Below are positions 1 to 8,581 of a DNA stretch of 64,000 nucleotides, piece after piece. Both the position numbers and the translations under genes were made by a program. The notes under the pieces were generated by a model that saw nothing but the letters and a program-made list of their open reading frames with translations, made no database searches and had not been told where the DNA came from. The first letter of the stretch is position 1. Each line of letters begins with the position of its first letter. This stretch comes from Mycobacterium celatum (GTDB lineage: Bacteria; Actinomycetota; Actinomycetes; Mycobacteriales; Mycobacteriaceae). The stretch lies in NCBI RefSeq assembly GCF_002101595.1, contig NZ_LQOM01000020.1, positions 62,001 to 126,000 on the forward strand. Direction: 5' to 3'.

Positions 1-383
1 ACGTTGTAGATCTTTTCCCGGACCATCGACTCAAGCCCGGCGACCGCCCGTGGCGTGAATACCCGATTGACCAGCTTGCGCATCAGGTCGTGTTCGGGCG
101 GATCCATCATGATCAGGACTTTGCCGCGGGGCATCTTGAGCTTGGAAGCATTGACCATGTCAACGCTCACGCCACGCGCCGACGAGTACGTCTGGAAATC
201 CTTGTACGCCGGCGCGACGTCGTCGTAACGGGTGAGCGCATAGAAGTCGAGCTTCTCGTTGTAGTACACGGGCGCCTCGTTGCGCATGCGGCGGTAGGTG
301 TCGTAGGGGGAGTTGAAGAAATCCTCCGAGTACGGATCGAACTCAAGTGGTTCGGACACGGTCGAACTCGGTGCACTGTTCAT
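1..383 (-). CDS. Cytochrome P450, N-terminal part (cut by window edge)
   Basis: The reading frame starts at the ATG ending at 383 and runs off the left edge after about 127 codons, so only the N-terminal quarter is present. It contains the P450 helix-C region (MMDPPEHDLMRKLVNRVF), typical of bacterial soluble P450s where PPEH is followed by a basic stretch that contacts the haem propionates. The haem-ligand cysteine lies outside the window. The start overlaps the stop of the upstream amidohydrolase by four bases (ATGA), so the two are translationally coupled and probably share the promoter near 1682-1700. The expected role is monooxygenation of a hydrophobic substrate with a separate ferredoxin and reductase, none of which is encoded nearby. 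Family is certain; substrate is unknown. Confidence 0.9.
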   Translation of the reverse strand, partial: MNSAPSSTVSEPLEFDPYSEDFFNSPYDTYRRMRNEAPVYYNEKLDFYALTRYDDVAPAYKDFQTYSSARGVSVDMVNASKLKMPRGKVLIMMDPPEHDLMRKLVNRVFTPRAVAGLESMVREKIYN

Positions 384-1648
384 CGCGGAGCTTCCGCGCC
401 GGCCGCCGCCTGCTCGCTGTTCTTCTTGTGGGAGAGAGGTCGGATGGACACGTCGTGTCCCTGAGCGGCGTGTCGTAGCGCACCGACGGTGGCTTGCTCC
501 TTGGGTATGCGGGAGAAGGGGTCGAAATGGTACCAGCGCATCGCATTCTGGTAGGTCATTTTGTTGATCTCGTCGTCGGGCACGGCGTTTTCGGTGAGGA
601 CGCTGTGGAGTTGCTCGGGGGCGCCTGGCCACATCGAGTCGGAGTGCGGGTAGTCGGCTTCCCAGCAGATGTTGTCGATGCCGATGTCGTTGCGGAGCTT
701 GACGCCGACGGGGTCGGAGATGAAGCAGGTCAGGAAGTGCTCCCGGAACACCTCCGAGGGAAGTTTGCCGCCGAAGTCCTGACCGGTCCAGGTGGAGTGC
801 ATTTCATATGTGCGGTCGACGCGCTCCAGGAAGTAGGGGATCCAGCCCGTACCGCCTTCGGACAGCGCGATTTTGAGGCCCGGATACTTCTTGATCGGCG
901 CCGACCACAGGAGGTCGGCGGCGGCTTGGACGATGTTCATCGGTTGCAAAGTGATGGTCACATCCATCGGCGCGTCGGGGGCAGTCCGGGCCAGCTTGCC
1001 GGAGGAGCCGATGTGCACATTCATCACCGTGTCGGTGTCGACCAGCGCTTCCCACAGCGGCGTCCAATAGTCGTTGTGGAAGGACGGGTAGCCCATGGCC
1101 GCAGGGTTTTCGGTAAAAGTCAGTGCATGCACGCCGCGAGCGGCGTTTCGGCGCACCTCTTTGGCGCAGGCTTCGGCGTCCCAGATCACCGGCAGGCACA
1201 TCGGGATGAACCGCGCCGGGTAGGCCCCGCACCACTCCTCGACGTGCCAATCGTTGTAGGCCTGCAGCAGCGCCAGAGAAAAGTCTGGATCCTCGGTAGC
1301 GAACAGCCGGCCGGCGAACCCGGGAAACGACGGGAAACAAATCGATCCCAAAATCCCGCCGGCGTTCATGTCCTTGATGCGGTCATCAACTCGCCAGCAG
1401 CCCGGCCGGATCTCGTCGAGGCCCTGCGGTTCGAACCCGTACTCCTCTTTGGGGCGGCCCGCCACGGCGTTGAGCGCTACATTCGGGATCACGACATCGC
1501 GGAACTGCCAGGTATCACTGCCATCTGGGTTGTGCACCAGCCGCGGCGCCTCATCCAAGTACTTTTTGGGCAGGTGATTTCGGAACATGTCCGGCGGCTC
1601 CACGATGTGATCGTCAACGCTGATCAGGATCATCTCGTCCTTGTGCAC
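380..1648 (-). CDS. Amidohydrolase-family (amidohydrolase 2) metalloenzyme
   Basis: This is a 422-residue TIM-barrel amidohydrolase of the type that includes ACMSD-like decarboxylases and ring hydrolases. The N-terminal metal motif is SVDDHIVEP (Asp12, His14), a further His sits in MNVHIGSSG near residue 208, and the C-terminal acidic motif is in EADYPHSDS near residue 340. The start is a GTG with GGAGGGG just upstream. The C-terminal 40 residues after the barrel are polar and poorly conserved. It is the first gene of a two-gene operon with the P450 that ends the window. A perfect 9+1+9 inverted repeat lies 34 bp upstream of the start. The substrate is not predictable. Related paralogues in this window start at 26824 and end at 60137. 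Confidence 0.88.
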   Translation of the reverse strand: MHKDEMILISVDDHIVEPPDMFRNHLPKKYLDEAPRLVHNPDGSDTWQFRDVVIPNVALNAVAGRPKEEYGFEPQGLDEIRPGCWRVDDRIKDMNAGGILGSICFPSFPGFAGRLFATEDPDFSLALLQAYNDWHVEEWCGAYPARFIPMCLPVIWDAEACAKEVRRNAARGVHALTFTENPAAMGYPSFHNDYWTPLWEALVDTDTVMNVHIGSSGKLARTAPDAPMDVTITLQPMNIVQAAADLLWSAPIKKYPGLKIALSEGGTGWIPYFLERVDRTYEMHSTWTGQDFGGKLPSEVFREHFLTCFISDPVGVKLRNDIGIDNICWEADYPHSDSMWPGAPEQLHSVLTENAVPDDEINKMTYQNAMRWYHFDPFSRIPKEQATVGALRHAAQGHDVSIRPLSHKKNSEQAAAGAEAPR

Positions 1649-1681
1649 GCCAACCCCTCCGTCACTGACAATTGTCGGTCT

Positions 1682-1700
1682 TACTGTTGTAACAACAGTA
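1682..1700. promoter_or_regulatory. 19-bp operator copy 1 (TACTGTTGTAACAACAGTA)
   Basis: This is a perfect inverted repeat with 9-bp arms around one base, lying 34 bp upstream of the GTG of the amidohydrolase. It fits the recurring pattern TACTGTA-N5-TACAGTA with one change in each half. The nearby 10-bp palindrome GACAATTGTC at 1667-1676 may be a promoter or secondary site. The operator role is inferred from recurrence and position. Confidence 0.75.
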
Positions 1701-1756
1701 TTGCATATGAGTCACTGGTGTCTTGGTATCAATAGCGCGGGACTACCGAGCGGTTC

Positions 1757-2773
1757 TCACACACTGACTGGCGATTGTTCCGCCGGTGGGACCTCGTAGA
1801 ACTGCGTCGCCCACTTGCGCAGGGCCATATACGGTTTGGCATCGACTTTCGATAGTGGGGGACGGTCGACGTACTCTTGGTACCGCCAGATGTCCAGGTC
1901 TTCCCATACGGTGCGCAGGAATTGACGCTCAACCTGCTCGCGCACGTTGTCCGGAGGCACGTCGGAAGTGTCGCCCGGAATGCGGGGCCACCAGATTGAA
2001 TAGAACATGTCGGAGTGGCCGTCCTCGACGGGCGTGCAGGCAAAGATCAGCCGGTGGTTTGACGATCCCTCAAACGCGCTGATCGCGAAACCCAGCCCGG
2101 AGAAGTGGCTGTGAATGTAGAGCGCCATCTTGTCGGGATCGTCGCTGCCCACGTCTGGCCAGCCGGTAAGGAACCGCCATTCCTCGTCCACGGCTTCCCA
2201 GTTCAGGCATACCGGCGTCACGCTGGCGCCGTGTACGTAGCGGAAGTGCGCGCTGTCCGGCCCATTCTCGGCGACGATCTGTGGATGCACGGGTTCACGC
2301 TCGGCGCGGCGTGAGAACTCCGGGTAGGGCCGGTAATACGCGTCCGGGTCGGTTTCGAGCTGGGGGAACTTACAGAACAGGTCCGGCATGTCCCACCGCG
2401 GCTCTTTGCCTTCGGGTTGGTGCCAGACGAACACGCAGCCGTACTGTTCGCGCACGGGGTAGACCCGCAACCGCAGTGCCTTGTTGGGCCGATCCGGCTG
2501 ATAGGGGATGTAACGGTTGGTCCCATCGGGTCCCCACCGCCATCCGTGGAACGGGCACTCTACGCAGTCTCCGACGACCTTGCCGCCGTGACCGATATGG
2601 GCGCCGAGATGCCGGCAGTGCGCCGAGAGGACGTGCAGTTCGCCGGATTCGTCGCGGTAGGCGACCAGATCCTCGCCGAAGTACCGAAGCGGCCGGACGT
2701 CGCCAGTTGGGAATTCCGCCGACCAGCCGACCATGAACCAGCCGGTGACCTTCCAGGTGAACGGCACCTTCAC
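1757..2773 (-). CDS. Rieske non-haem iron oxygenase, KshA-like
   Basis: This is the oxygenase component of a Rieske mono- or dioxygenase. Starting at the GTG at 2773 gives 338 residues. The [2Fe-2S] motif is Cys53-x-His55 followed by Cys73-x2-His76 (in AHCRHLGAH and CPFHGW). The mononuclear iron site is in NGPDSAHFRYVHG, with two His residues about five apart and an upstream acidic residue. The order and spacing resemble 3-ketosteroid 9-alpha-hydroxylase (KshA), but the similarity was judged by eye. The GTG start is chosen because GGAAGGG lies about ten bases upstream and because any longer frame would run through the operator at 2804-2822. A reductase partner is not encoded in the window. 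The gene appears monocistronic. Confidence 0.88.
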   Translation of the reverse strand: MKVPFTWKVTGWFMVGWSAEFPTGDVRPLRYFGEDLVAYRDESGELHVLSAHCRHLGAHIGHGGKVVGDCVECPFHGWRWGPDGTNRYIPYQPDRPNKALRLRVYPVREQYGCVFVWHQPEGKEPRWDMPDLFCKFPQLETDPDAYYRPYPEFSRRAEREPVHPQIVAENGPDSAHFRYVHGASVTPVCLNWEAVDEEWRFLTGWPDVGSDDPDKMALYIHSHFSGLGFAISAFEGSSNHRLIFACTPVEDGHSDMFYSIWWPRIPGDTSDVPPDNVREQVERQFLRTVWEDLDIWRYQEYVDRPPLSKVDAKPYMALRKWATQFYEVPPAEQSPVSV

Positions 2774-2803
2774 AAGACATCCCTTCCGTCGCCGTAGGCG
2801 GTT

Positions 2804-2822
2804 TACTGTATAGCTTACAGTA
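2804..2822. promoter_or_regulatory. 19-bp operator copy 2 (TACTGTATAGCTTACAGTA)
   Basis: This perfect 7+5+7 inverted repeat lies 31 bp upstream of the Rieske oxygenase GTG start. An extra half-site, TACAGTA, follows at 2834-2840, 18 bp from the corresponding half of the main site. It is one of the best matches to the window-wide consensus. Confidence 0.8.
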
Positions 2823-2900
2823 TGACCATCGCTTACAGTAATTACAACCGCAAAGTCCGCTGGGGTCTGCTGCCCCGACCACCTGCACAGCAGTGACACA

Positions 2901-3099
2901 TTGAGCACGCCCCACCGAGGACTATGCCGTCAAGCTTCTCGCCGATCCCGCGGCAAATGTCGACGAGCCCAGAGTCCATGCGGCGCTCACTCATCTACGC
3001 GCATGCGCCGGTGTCCTGGGTCGATGTGCCCGGTGGTATCGGACACTGACACCGTGTCCCACTACATCCTCATCGCCATGGCAGGCCATGACCGCTAAG
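2901..3099 (+). pseudogene. Cytochrome P450 relic
   Basis: The fragments match the intact P450 that starts at 47149. A TTG at 2901 begins MSTP, as in that gene. After a frame change, DYAVKLLADP and DEPRVHAALTHLRA match its residues about 8-34. After another shift, APVSWVDVPG continues the alignment. A large deletion then joins this to VSDTDTVSHYILIAMAGHD, which matches the oxygen-binding I-helix segment of the intact protein (DIDTVSYYLIVATAGHD). A stop follows directly. At least two frameshifts and a deletion of roughly 200 codons make this a dead gene. The haem-binding region was not found downstream. Confidence 0.8.
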
Positions 3100-3257
3100 C
3101 GGACCGCGGATTGCATGAAAGTTGTGCTTACGCCAGAAGCGCTTCCTTGACGCCGATAGTCAGACTACCGCCGAGCGCGGCGCACAGTGTTGAGCCGTCT
3201 GTCGGAGTGAGAGTGAAATTGGCTCCGGCGCTTGCAAATACGGCGCTGACCGGGTGC

Positions 3258-4250
3258 TCAGCGGCCGCGGGCGAGCCTGAAGGGCTGCATCATGGCGTCG
3301 AGGATCTCCGGCGTTAGCATCCCGCCGGCGTACTCGACCCAACACCAGCTCCGGGCGGGCAACCGACCCGACGAGCTGTTCGTCAGGCGGCCGAAGAAGT
3401 GGATGTAGCTACCTGCAGTGTCGAAGGTGAACCAGTAGGAATCGGAACCGATCGATACGCCCAGTGCGCTCAACTTGCCCTGGTCGTCGAACCTCGGTGT
3501 GGCGACGATGTCGTCATAGGCAGTGGTAATCCCGTCTTTGAGTTGGTAGCCCGGTCCGAAGTCATGCCCGTCGCGGCCTTGCCAGAAGCAGCCGCCACCG
3601 AGTTCCCCGTCCTCATACTGGTGTAACCACGACACCCACATGCCCTGCAATTGACGGGCGATCGGCAGTTCGGGGTAGACCATGCCGGGCGGACCGTAGG
3701 CGTAATCCTGATGGAGGTAGCCCGAAACGTCCACACCGTTGACTTTTCCTGTGGCCCAAAGCAGTTCGTGACGATAGTAGACGTCGGCGTCGATCCCGTC
3801 TTGTCTCGGTACGTGGACGACGAAGATGTCGGTAGCGTTCTTGCCGTGGATCTCCCACCGGTGGCTCGCGTCGTACCAATGAATGCCGTCAGCGTCGCGC
3901 TCGATGCGGCCACTGCTGTAGCTCAGTGCTACTCGAGCACCGCTGTCGACGTAGTCGAGGGGTTCGAACCAGTCGATTGATGAGTACTCCGCAAACAGCT
4001 GGGGCGGATCCCCGTCGAGGGTCTTTTGCAGCGCCTTGAATCCGCCAACAGGCGAAACCACGTGGGTCATCCCGGTGAGAAAGTCATCGGCACCTCGCAA
4101 TCCCCAATAGTTCTGTCCGGATGCGTCAGCGACCACGGCGCCGATCCACATGCCGGCTAGGCCCACCCCCGGGGCGGGCGCCCATTCGCGTCGATAGTGC
4201 TCCGGCGATGGCGACTCAACCAGCACTTCGAAATCGACACGGTCTGGCAT
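3258..4250 (-). CDS. Conserved protein of unknown function, 330 aa
   Basis: I do not recognise this protein with confidence. It has 330 residues, no signal peptide and no membrane segment, and is rich in aromatic residues. The pattern of Trp, Tyr and Gly in the second half (YLHQDYAYGPPGM, then a Trp-rich stretch GMWVSWLHQY, then GCFWQGRDGHDFGPGY) suggests a beta-barrel, possibly a lipocalin-like fold as in the CrtC/AttH hydratase group. That is a weak impression. The ATG start is followed by a clean frame and codon use matches the neighbours. It stands alone between the P450 relic and a divergently transcribed GntR regulator, which might control it. Confidence 0.7.
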   Translation of the reverse strand: MPDRVDFEVLVESPSPEHYRREWAPAPGVGLAGMWIGAVVADASGQNYWGLRGADDFLTGMTHVVSPVGGFKALQKTLDGDPPQLFAEYSSIDWFEPLDYVDSGARVALSYSSGRIERDADGIHWYDASHRWEIHGKNATDIFVVHVPRQDGIDADVYYRHELLWATGKVNGVDVSGYLHQDYAYGPPGMVYPELPIARQLQGMWVSWLHQYEDGELGGGCFWQGRDGHDFGPGYQLKDGITTAYDDIVATPRFDDQGKLSALGVSIGSDSYWFTFDTAGSYIHFFGRLTNSSSGRLPARSWCWVEYAGGMLTPEILDAMMQPFRLARGR

Positions 4251-4614
4251 ACAACCTTCCTTTCGCTGACGGGACTCTCATATGTGCAGGGGTTTTTTCG
4301 GCGATCGCCGCACACTCCTCACAACCCGCCAACCCTGTAGAGCGGCTGGGCGACCGCAATCCGATGACGGCATTGCGCTCGCGCTGAACTATTTAAACCT
4401 CTAAAGGTATGTTCTGTAAAGGCTCCGACGCCAGTTAGGTCCTCCGCCGGGCAGGCTGGCATTGCGGCCCATGGAGTGGTGGGCAACCTCGGCCGGCAGC
4501 GGATCTAGAAACACGTGTCCCGCCGCAACTGGGCAAGCGGCGGCAAATATCAGATAATTGTGCTCGCGGGCTGGTCCATCGAGCACCGCTGACTAATCGG
4601 ATAGTGGGAGAGAA
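4251..4614. other. Divergent intergenic region with no gene seen
   Basis: This 364-bp gap separates the unknown protein gene (minus) from the GntR gene (plus). No coding frame with typical codon use was seen. An AT-rich stretch near 4386-4420 contains the small inverted repeat ACCT-CTAA-AGGT, which could be part of a promoter or GntR site. The 19-bp repeat found elsewhere in the window is absent here. Confidence 0.5.
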
Positions 4615-5400
4615 GTGGCTAAGCGGGCGAAGCGCACAACGGCGACGGGCACCGTGTCGGGCGAGGGCCCGCCATCGGGCAAGCCGAAGAAGATCGCAGA
4701 CGAGTTACGCGGCCTGATCATCAGGCGCGGAATGGACGAGGGAGATTTGCTTGGCACCGAGGCCGATCTGCTCGCGCAGTTCGACGTGTCGCGGCCCTCC
4801 CTGCGGGAAGCCTTACGCATTTTGGAGGCCGATGGCCTGATCTCCGTAGCGCGCGGCGTTCTCGGCGGTGTGGTAGTTCATCGGCCCGACGAGCGCATGA
4901 CGGCACGCGCGGCAGCCATTGTCATGCAGTCACGCAGCATCTCACTGGCCGACGTGTTCGAGGCAAGCGCAGTTATCGAGCCGGCTGCCGCACGTATGGT
5001 GGCAATCTCGCGTGGTCATCAGCGCGCCGCAAACCAACTGCGCGAGGTCATCATCGAGCAGAAGCGCACCATCAACGACCCGCTGGCATCCAACACCGCC
5101 ATGATCCGGTTCCACAAGGAGATAGTGGATCTCGCGGGAAACCAAACATTGATACTAATGCTCGAAACCCTCAATGAGGTCATCTCCCGCGCGATCGCGG
5201 ACGTGCTCATGCGCACCCGGGTGCAACCCGTTTCGGCGCGTCGGCGCACGATTCGCTCGCACGAGCAACTCGTGGAACTCATCGCGGCCGGCGACGGCGA
5301 TGCGGCCCAAGCGCACTGGAACACTCACATGGCGTGGCTGCGCCGATCGCTGCTGGGTGAGCACGCGGATACGATCGTTGATATCAACAGCCATCTCTGA
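4615..5400 (+). CDS. GntR-family regulator, FadR subfamily (FCD domain)
   Basis: This is a 261-residue transcription factor. Residues about 25-90 form the winged helix-turn-helix, with the recognition segment FDVSRPSLREALRILEADGL. The rest is an all-helical FCD ligand domain that in this family senses organic acids or acyl-CoAs. The start is a GTG preceded by GGGAGAGAA. The basic 25-residue N-terminal extension may be disordered. It is divergent from the unknown gene at 3258-4250 and convergent with the ligase relic, so its target is not clear. It is close in layout to the GntR protein at 21032. Confidence 0.9.
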   Translation: MAKRAKRTTATGTVSGEGPPSGKPKKIADELRGLIIRRGMDEGDLLGTEADLLAQFDVSRPSLREALRILEADGLISVARGVLGGVVVHRPDERMTARAAAIVMQSRSISLADVFEASAVIEPAAARMVAISRGHQRAANQLREVIIEQKRTINDPLASNTAMIRFHKEIVDLAGNQTLILMLETLNEVISRAIADVLMRTRVQPVSARRRTIRSHEQLVELIAAGDGDAAQAHWNTHMAWLRRSLLGEHADTIVDINSHL

Positions 5401-5436
5401 GTGGCGCTCACACCCCGGCACTCGAGCCCCGCACCG

Positions 5437-6493
5437 CTACATCGCTTGATACAACGCCGCCACCTCGCCCGGCCTGACCTTCATCGCCGCGTTACGCGGT
5501 AATTCGTCGACGACGGCGATTGCGACCGGAACGTGGTGGCTGGGCAGGGACTCGCGCACCCAATCCTTGAGCTCGGTTTCCGACGGCGGCGAGACGCCCT
5601 GCTGCACTTCGACTGCGGCGAACGGTACTTCGCCGACACGGGCATCGGGCACACCGACGACGCAGGCATCCCGAACCGCATGATGCGAGACGAGCACGGC
5701 GCGCACCGTCTCCGGAAGGATCTTGAATCCGCCGCGGTTGATGGCTTCGTCGGCGCGGCCGTGCAGTGTGACGAACCCGTCGGCGTCCATCGACGCCACG
5801 TCGGTGGTCCGGATCCATTCCGGTCCGATCACCGCGACCCGGGCCTCCAGCAGCCCTGCCTCGCCGGGTCTCACCTCGGCACGAGATTCGGGGTCGACGA
5901 TGCGCACCTCGACACCAGGCAGCGGACGTCCGACGCTGTCGCGTTTGGCCTTCCCGTATCGGCGGTAGAGCTCCGGGGTCCAGGCACACACCGAGCCGGC
6001 GAATTCCGTTGCGCCATATGCCCACAGCAACGGAATTCCGTAACGCTGCTCGAACGCGTCGCGCAGGGCCGGTTCCAGCGGTCCCGAGCCGCCCGGCAGA
6101 TACTCCAGTGAGGCAAGGTCTTCGGCGGCAACGTCGGCGTCGAGCAGCATGCGCACGATGGCCGGCTGCACGCCGGCTCGTCTCACTCGATAGGTCTTGA
6201 CCGCCCGCACCCACTCCTCAAGACGGTGTGGTGCAGAACACCACCGGTCGCCGGGCGGCGATAAAACCCAGCACCGCCGCCGCATGCGACAGCCGGTTTC
6301 GGACCACCATGCCGACCGGCTCGGCCGGGGACACGCCGGCGCTGGTCAAAGCATCGGTAATCTGCTCGATGTAGTCGGTGATCTCGTTGCCCGAGTACCA
6401 CTTTCGCTCGAACTCGATGAACGGCTGATCACGGTAGCCGACCAACCGCGCCGCCAGTGTGTCGGCGAAATCTGCACCGGTGTCTGGAGACAT
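5437..6493 (-). pseudogene. Acyl-CoA synthetase (AMP-binding) pseudogene with internal deletion
   Basis: The N-terminal 91 codons (6493 down to about 6220, beginning MSPDTGADFADTL) and the C-terminal half (about 6230 down to 5437, containing WAYGATEFAG, the hinge-region GRADEAINRGGFKI and the C-terminal domain) are in different frames. Alignment to the intact paralogue at 16410-17831 shows that about 150 codons are missing at the junction near 6220-6232. The missing part includes the phosphate-binding TSGTTG-type loop. The product cannot adenylate a substrate even if either piece is translated. It once followed the acyl-CoA dehydrogenase and SDR genes upstream on the same strand. Confidence 0.85.
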
Positions 6494-6502
6494 TGGCGCT
6501 GA

Positions 6503-6577
6503 TTAGTATTGCGTGGAGCCTTGGCCCCGCGCGGCTCCGGTGATGAACGCCACCTTGGCCTCGAGACGACCGGTCAT
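6503..6577 (-). pseudogene. Short-chain dehydrogenase N-terminal remnant
   Basis: An ATG at 6577 overlaps the stop of the upstream acyl-CoA dehydrogenase (ATGA) and encodes MTGRLEAKVAFITGAARGQG, the strand and nucleotide-binding turn (TGAARGQG) of an SDR. The frame then ends after four unrelated codons. The rest of the protein, including the catalytic Tyr and Lys, is gone. The remaining segment resembles the start of the mycofactocin-associated SDR group. The deletion sits immediately upstream of the damaged ligase gene, so two neighbouring genes have been lost by separate or linked deletions. Confidence 0.8.
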
Positions 6578-7746
6578 ACTCGTTGTCCTTTCGAGGCCGC
6601 CTTCACCAGATTCGACCCGACGATCAGGCGCTGAATCTCGCTGGTTCCCTCGTAGAGTCGCAACAGCCGAACGTCGCGGTAGATCCGCTCCACCGGCACC
6701 TCCCGCATGTAGCCGCTGCCCCCGTGAATCTGCACAGCGAGATCCGCTACCTTGCCGGCCATTTCGGTGCAATACAGCTTCGCGACCGACGGCGCGATCC
6801 GGCGGTCCTGTTCGGTGATCCACAGTCGGGCGGCGTCACGAACCAGCGCGCGCCCGGCCATCACGCCGGTCTGCTGGTCGGCCAGCATCGCCTGCACCAA
6901 CTGAAAATTGCCGATCGGCGTGCCTCCCTGCGTCGCGGTGGCCGCATACGTCACCGACTCGTCGAGTGCCCGCTGCGCCGTACCCACTGCGAGCGCGGCG
7001 ATATGGATCCGGCCGCGCGCCAACGACGTCATCGCCGCCCCGTAACCGAGGTCTTCGCTGCCGCCGACCAGCGCGGCTGCGGGCACGCGGACCTCGGTGA
7101 GACTGACGTCGGCCGTCCACGCGCCTTCCTGGCCCATCTTGGCGTCCTTGGCGCCGACCTGAACCCCGGGTGTGTCCGCGGGAACCAGGAATACCGCGAT
7201 GCCCGGGCCTTGATCATCGGCCGGGCGGGTGCGGGCGAACACCACGAACAGATCGGCAACCGGCGCGTTGGTGATGAAGCGCTTCTCACCGGAGATCACC
7301 CAATCGCCGTTGTCGCGAACGGCTTTGGTGCGCAGTCCGGCCGGGTTGGATCCGGCGCCGGCCTCCGTCAACGCGAACGAGGCGACGACGTCGCCGGAGG
7401 ACATTGCCGCCAGCCAGCGTGACTTCTGCTCGTCGGTGCCGAACCCGACCAAGACCTGACCGGCGATGCCGTTGTTGGTGCCGAACATCGAGCGCAACGC
7501 CAGCGACGTGTAGCCCAGCTCCATCGCTAGCTCGACATCCTGGGCGAGGTTCAAGCCGAGACCACCCCATTCCTGCGGGATGGCGTAGCCGAACAAGCCC
7601 ATCTGCTTGGCCTGGTCGCGCAGATCGTCGGGCACCCGGTCGTTGGCCAGGATTTCCTGCTCGCGTGGGACGACGGCGGTGCGGACGAACTCGCGGGTCT
7701 GCGCGAGGATCTGCGCGAAATCGTCGTCGTCGACGGCAGTGGCCAT
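6574..7746 (-). CDS. Acyl-CoA dehydrogenase (FadE-type)
   Basis: This is a 390-residue FAD-dependent acyl-CoA dehydrogenase that introduces an alpha,beta double bond into an acyl-CoA. FAD and substrate motifs include FALTEAGAGSNP near residue 130 and QIHGGSGYMRE in the C-terminal helical domain. The catalytic base Glu lies in RLYEGTSEIQRLIVG near the C terminus. The start at 7746 is preferred over the longer frame because GGAAGGAG lies about ten bases before this ATG. It is divergent from the SDR-thiolase operon at 7839. Its former downstream partners (SDR, ligase) are now relics, so it may be a survivor of a dying operon. Confidence 0.92.
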   Translation of the reverse strand: MATAVDDDDFAQILAQTREFVRTAVVPREQEILANDRVPDDLRDQAKQMGLFGYAIPQEWGGLGLNLAQDVELAMELGYTSLALRSMFGTNNGIAGQVLVGFGTDEQKSRWLAAMSSGDVVASFALTEAGAGSNPAGLRTKAVRDNGDWVISGEKRFITNAPVADLFVVFARTRPADDQGPGIAVFLVPADTPGVQVGAKDAKMGQEGAWTADVSLTEVRVPAAALVGGSEDLGYGAAMTSLARGRIHIAALAVGTAQRALDESVTYAATATQGGTPIGNFQLVQAMLADQQTGVMAGRALVRDAARLWITEQDRRIAPSVAKLYCTEMAGKVADLAVQIHGGSGYMREVPVERIYRDVRLLRLYEGTSEIQRLIVGSNLVKAASKGQRV

Positions 7747-7838
7747 GGATAGCGCTCCTTCCGGGCCGTTGTCCGCGGCGATCATATATGAAATAGGATG
7801 TCTGAGATTATGGAGGTCGACAGGAGGACGGTGATCAG

Positions 7839-8579
7839 GTGTCGTTGCTGACCGGTCAGACGGCGGTCGTCACAGGCGGCGCGCAGGGATTGGGGTTCGC
7901 CATAGCCGAACGGTTTATCGCCGAGGGAGCGCGGGTGGTGCTCGGCGACGTGAATCTCGAGGCGACCGAAGCCGCGGCGAAGCGCCTCGGCGGTGACGAC
8001 GTGGCGCTGGCGGTGCGCTGCGACGTCACCGTGGCGAGTGACGTTGACGCGTTGGTTGCCACCGCCGTCGAGCGGTTCGGCGGCTTGGACATCATGGTGA
8101 ACAACGCCGGGATCACCCGTGACGCGACGATGCGCAAGATGACCGAGGAACAGTTCGACGAAGTGATCGCGGTGCATTTGAAGGGCACCTGGAACGGCAC
8201 CCGCAAGGCCGCGGCGATCATGCGGGAGAACAAGCGCGGCGCGATCGTGAACATGTCGTCGTTGTCGGGCAAGGTCGGGCTGGTCGGTCAGACCAACTAC
8301 TCGGCGGCCAAGGCCGGGATCGTGGGCATGACCAAGGCGGCCGCCAAGGAGCTGGCCCACCTCGGCGTTCGGGTCAACGCCATTGCGCCCGGGTTGATCC
8401 GCTCCGCGATGACCGAGGCGATGCCGCAACGCATTTGGGATGAAAAGGTGGCCGAGGTGCCGATGGGTCGCGCCGGCGAGCCGGCCGAGGTGGCCAACGT
8501 CGCGCTGTTCCTGGCGTCGGATATGTCGTCGTACATGACCGGAACCGTGCTCGAAGTCACCGGCGGGAGGTTCATGTAG
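7839..8579 (+). CDS. SDR, 3-oxoacyl reductase / 3-hydroxyacyl-CoA dehydrogenase-like
   Basis: This is a 246-residue classical short-chain dehydrogenase. The nucleotide-binding TGGAQGLG is at residues 12-19, NNAG in the middle, and the catalytic Ser followed by NYSAAKAG supplies the Tyr-x3-Lys pair around residues 153-157. The overall pattern is FabG-like. Given the thiolase two bases downstream, the likely job is oxidation of a 3-hydroxyacyl-CoA in a beta-oxidation cycle. The start is a GTG with AGGAGG eleven bases upstream. It is the first gene of a five-gene operon in which the junctions are two-base gaps or ATGA overlaps. Confidence 0.92.
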   Translation: MSLLTGQTAVVTGGAQGLGFAIAERFIAEGARVVLGDVNLEATEAAAKRLGGDDVALAVRCDVTVASDVDALVATAVERFGGLDIMVNNAGITRDATMRKMTEEQFDEVIAVHLKGTWNGTRKAAAIMRENKRGAIVNMSSLSGKVGLVGQTNYSAAKAGIVGMTKAAAKELAHLGVRVNAIAPGLIRSAMTEAMPQRIWDEKVAEVPMGRAGEPAEVANVALFLASDMSSYMTGTVLEVTGGRFM

Positions 8580-8581
8580 CC

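Noticed and set aside
494..1735. Long open frame on the plus strand opposite the amidohydrolase
   Set aside because: It is a shadow in GC-rich DNA; the minus-strand frame carries clear metal-binding motifs and a ribosome site.
1682..2822. LexA boxes suggested by TACTGT and ACAGTA half-sites
   Set aside because: The spacing is one base shorter than in E. coli sites and mycobacterial LexA uses a different sequence; the downstream genes are not DNA repair genes.
3100..3257. C-terminal haem-binding piece of the P450 relic
   Set aside because: No FGxGxHxC-type segment was found in any frame of this gap.
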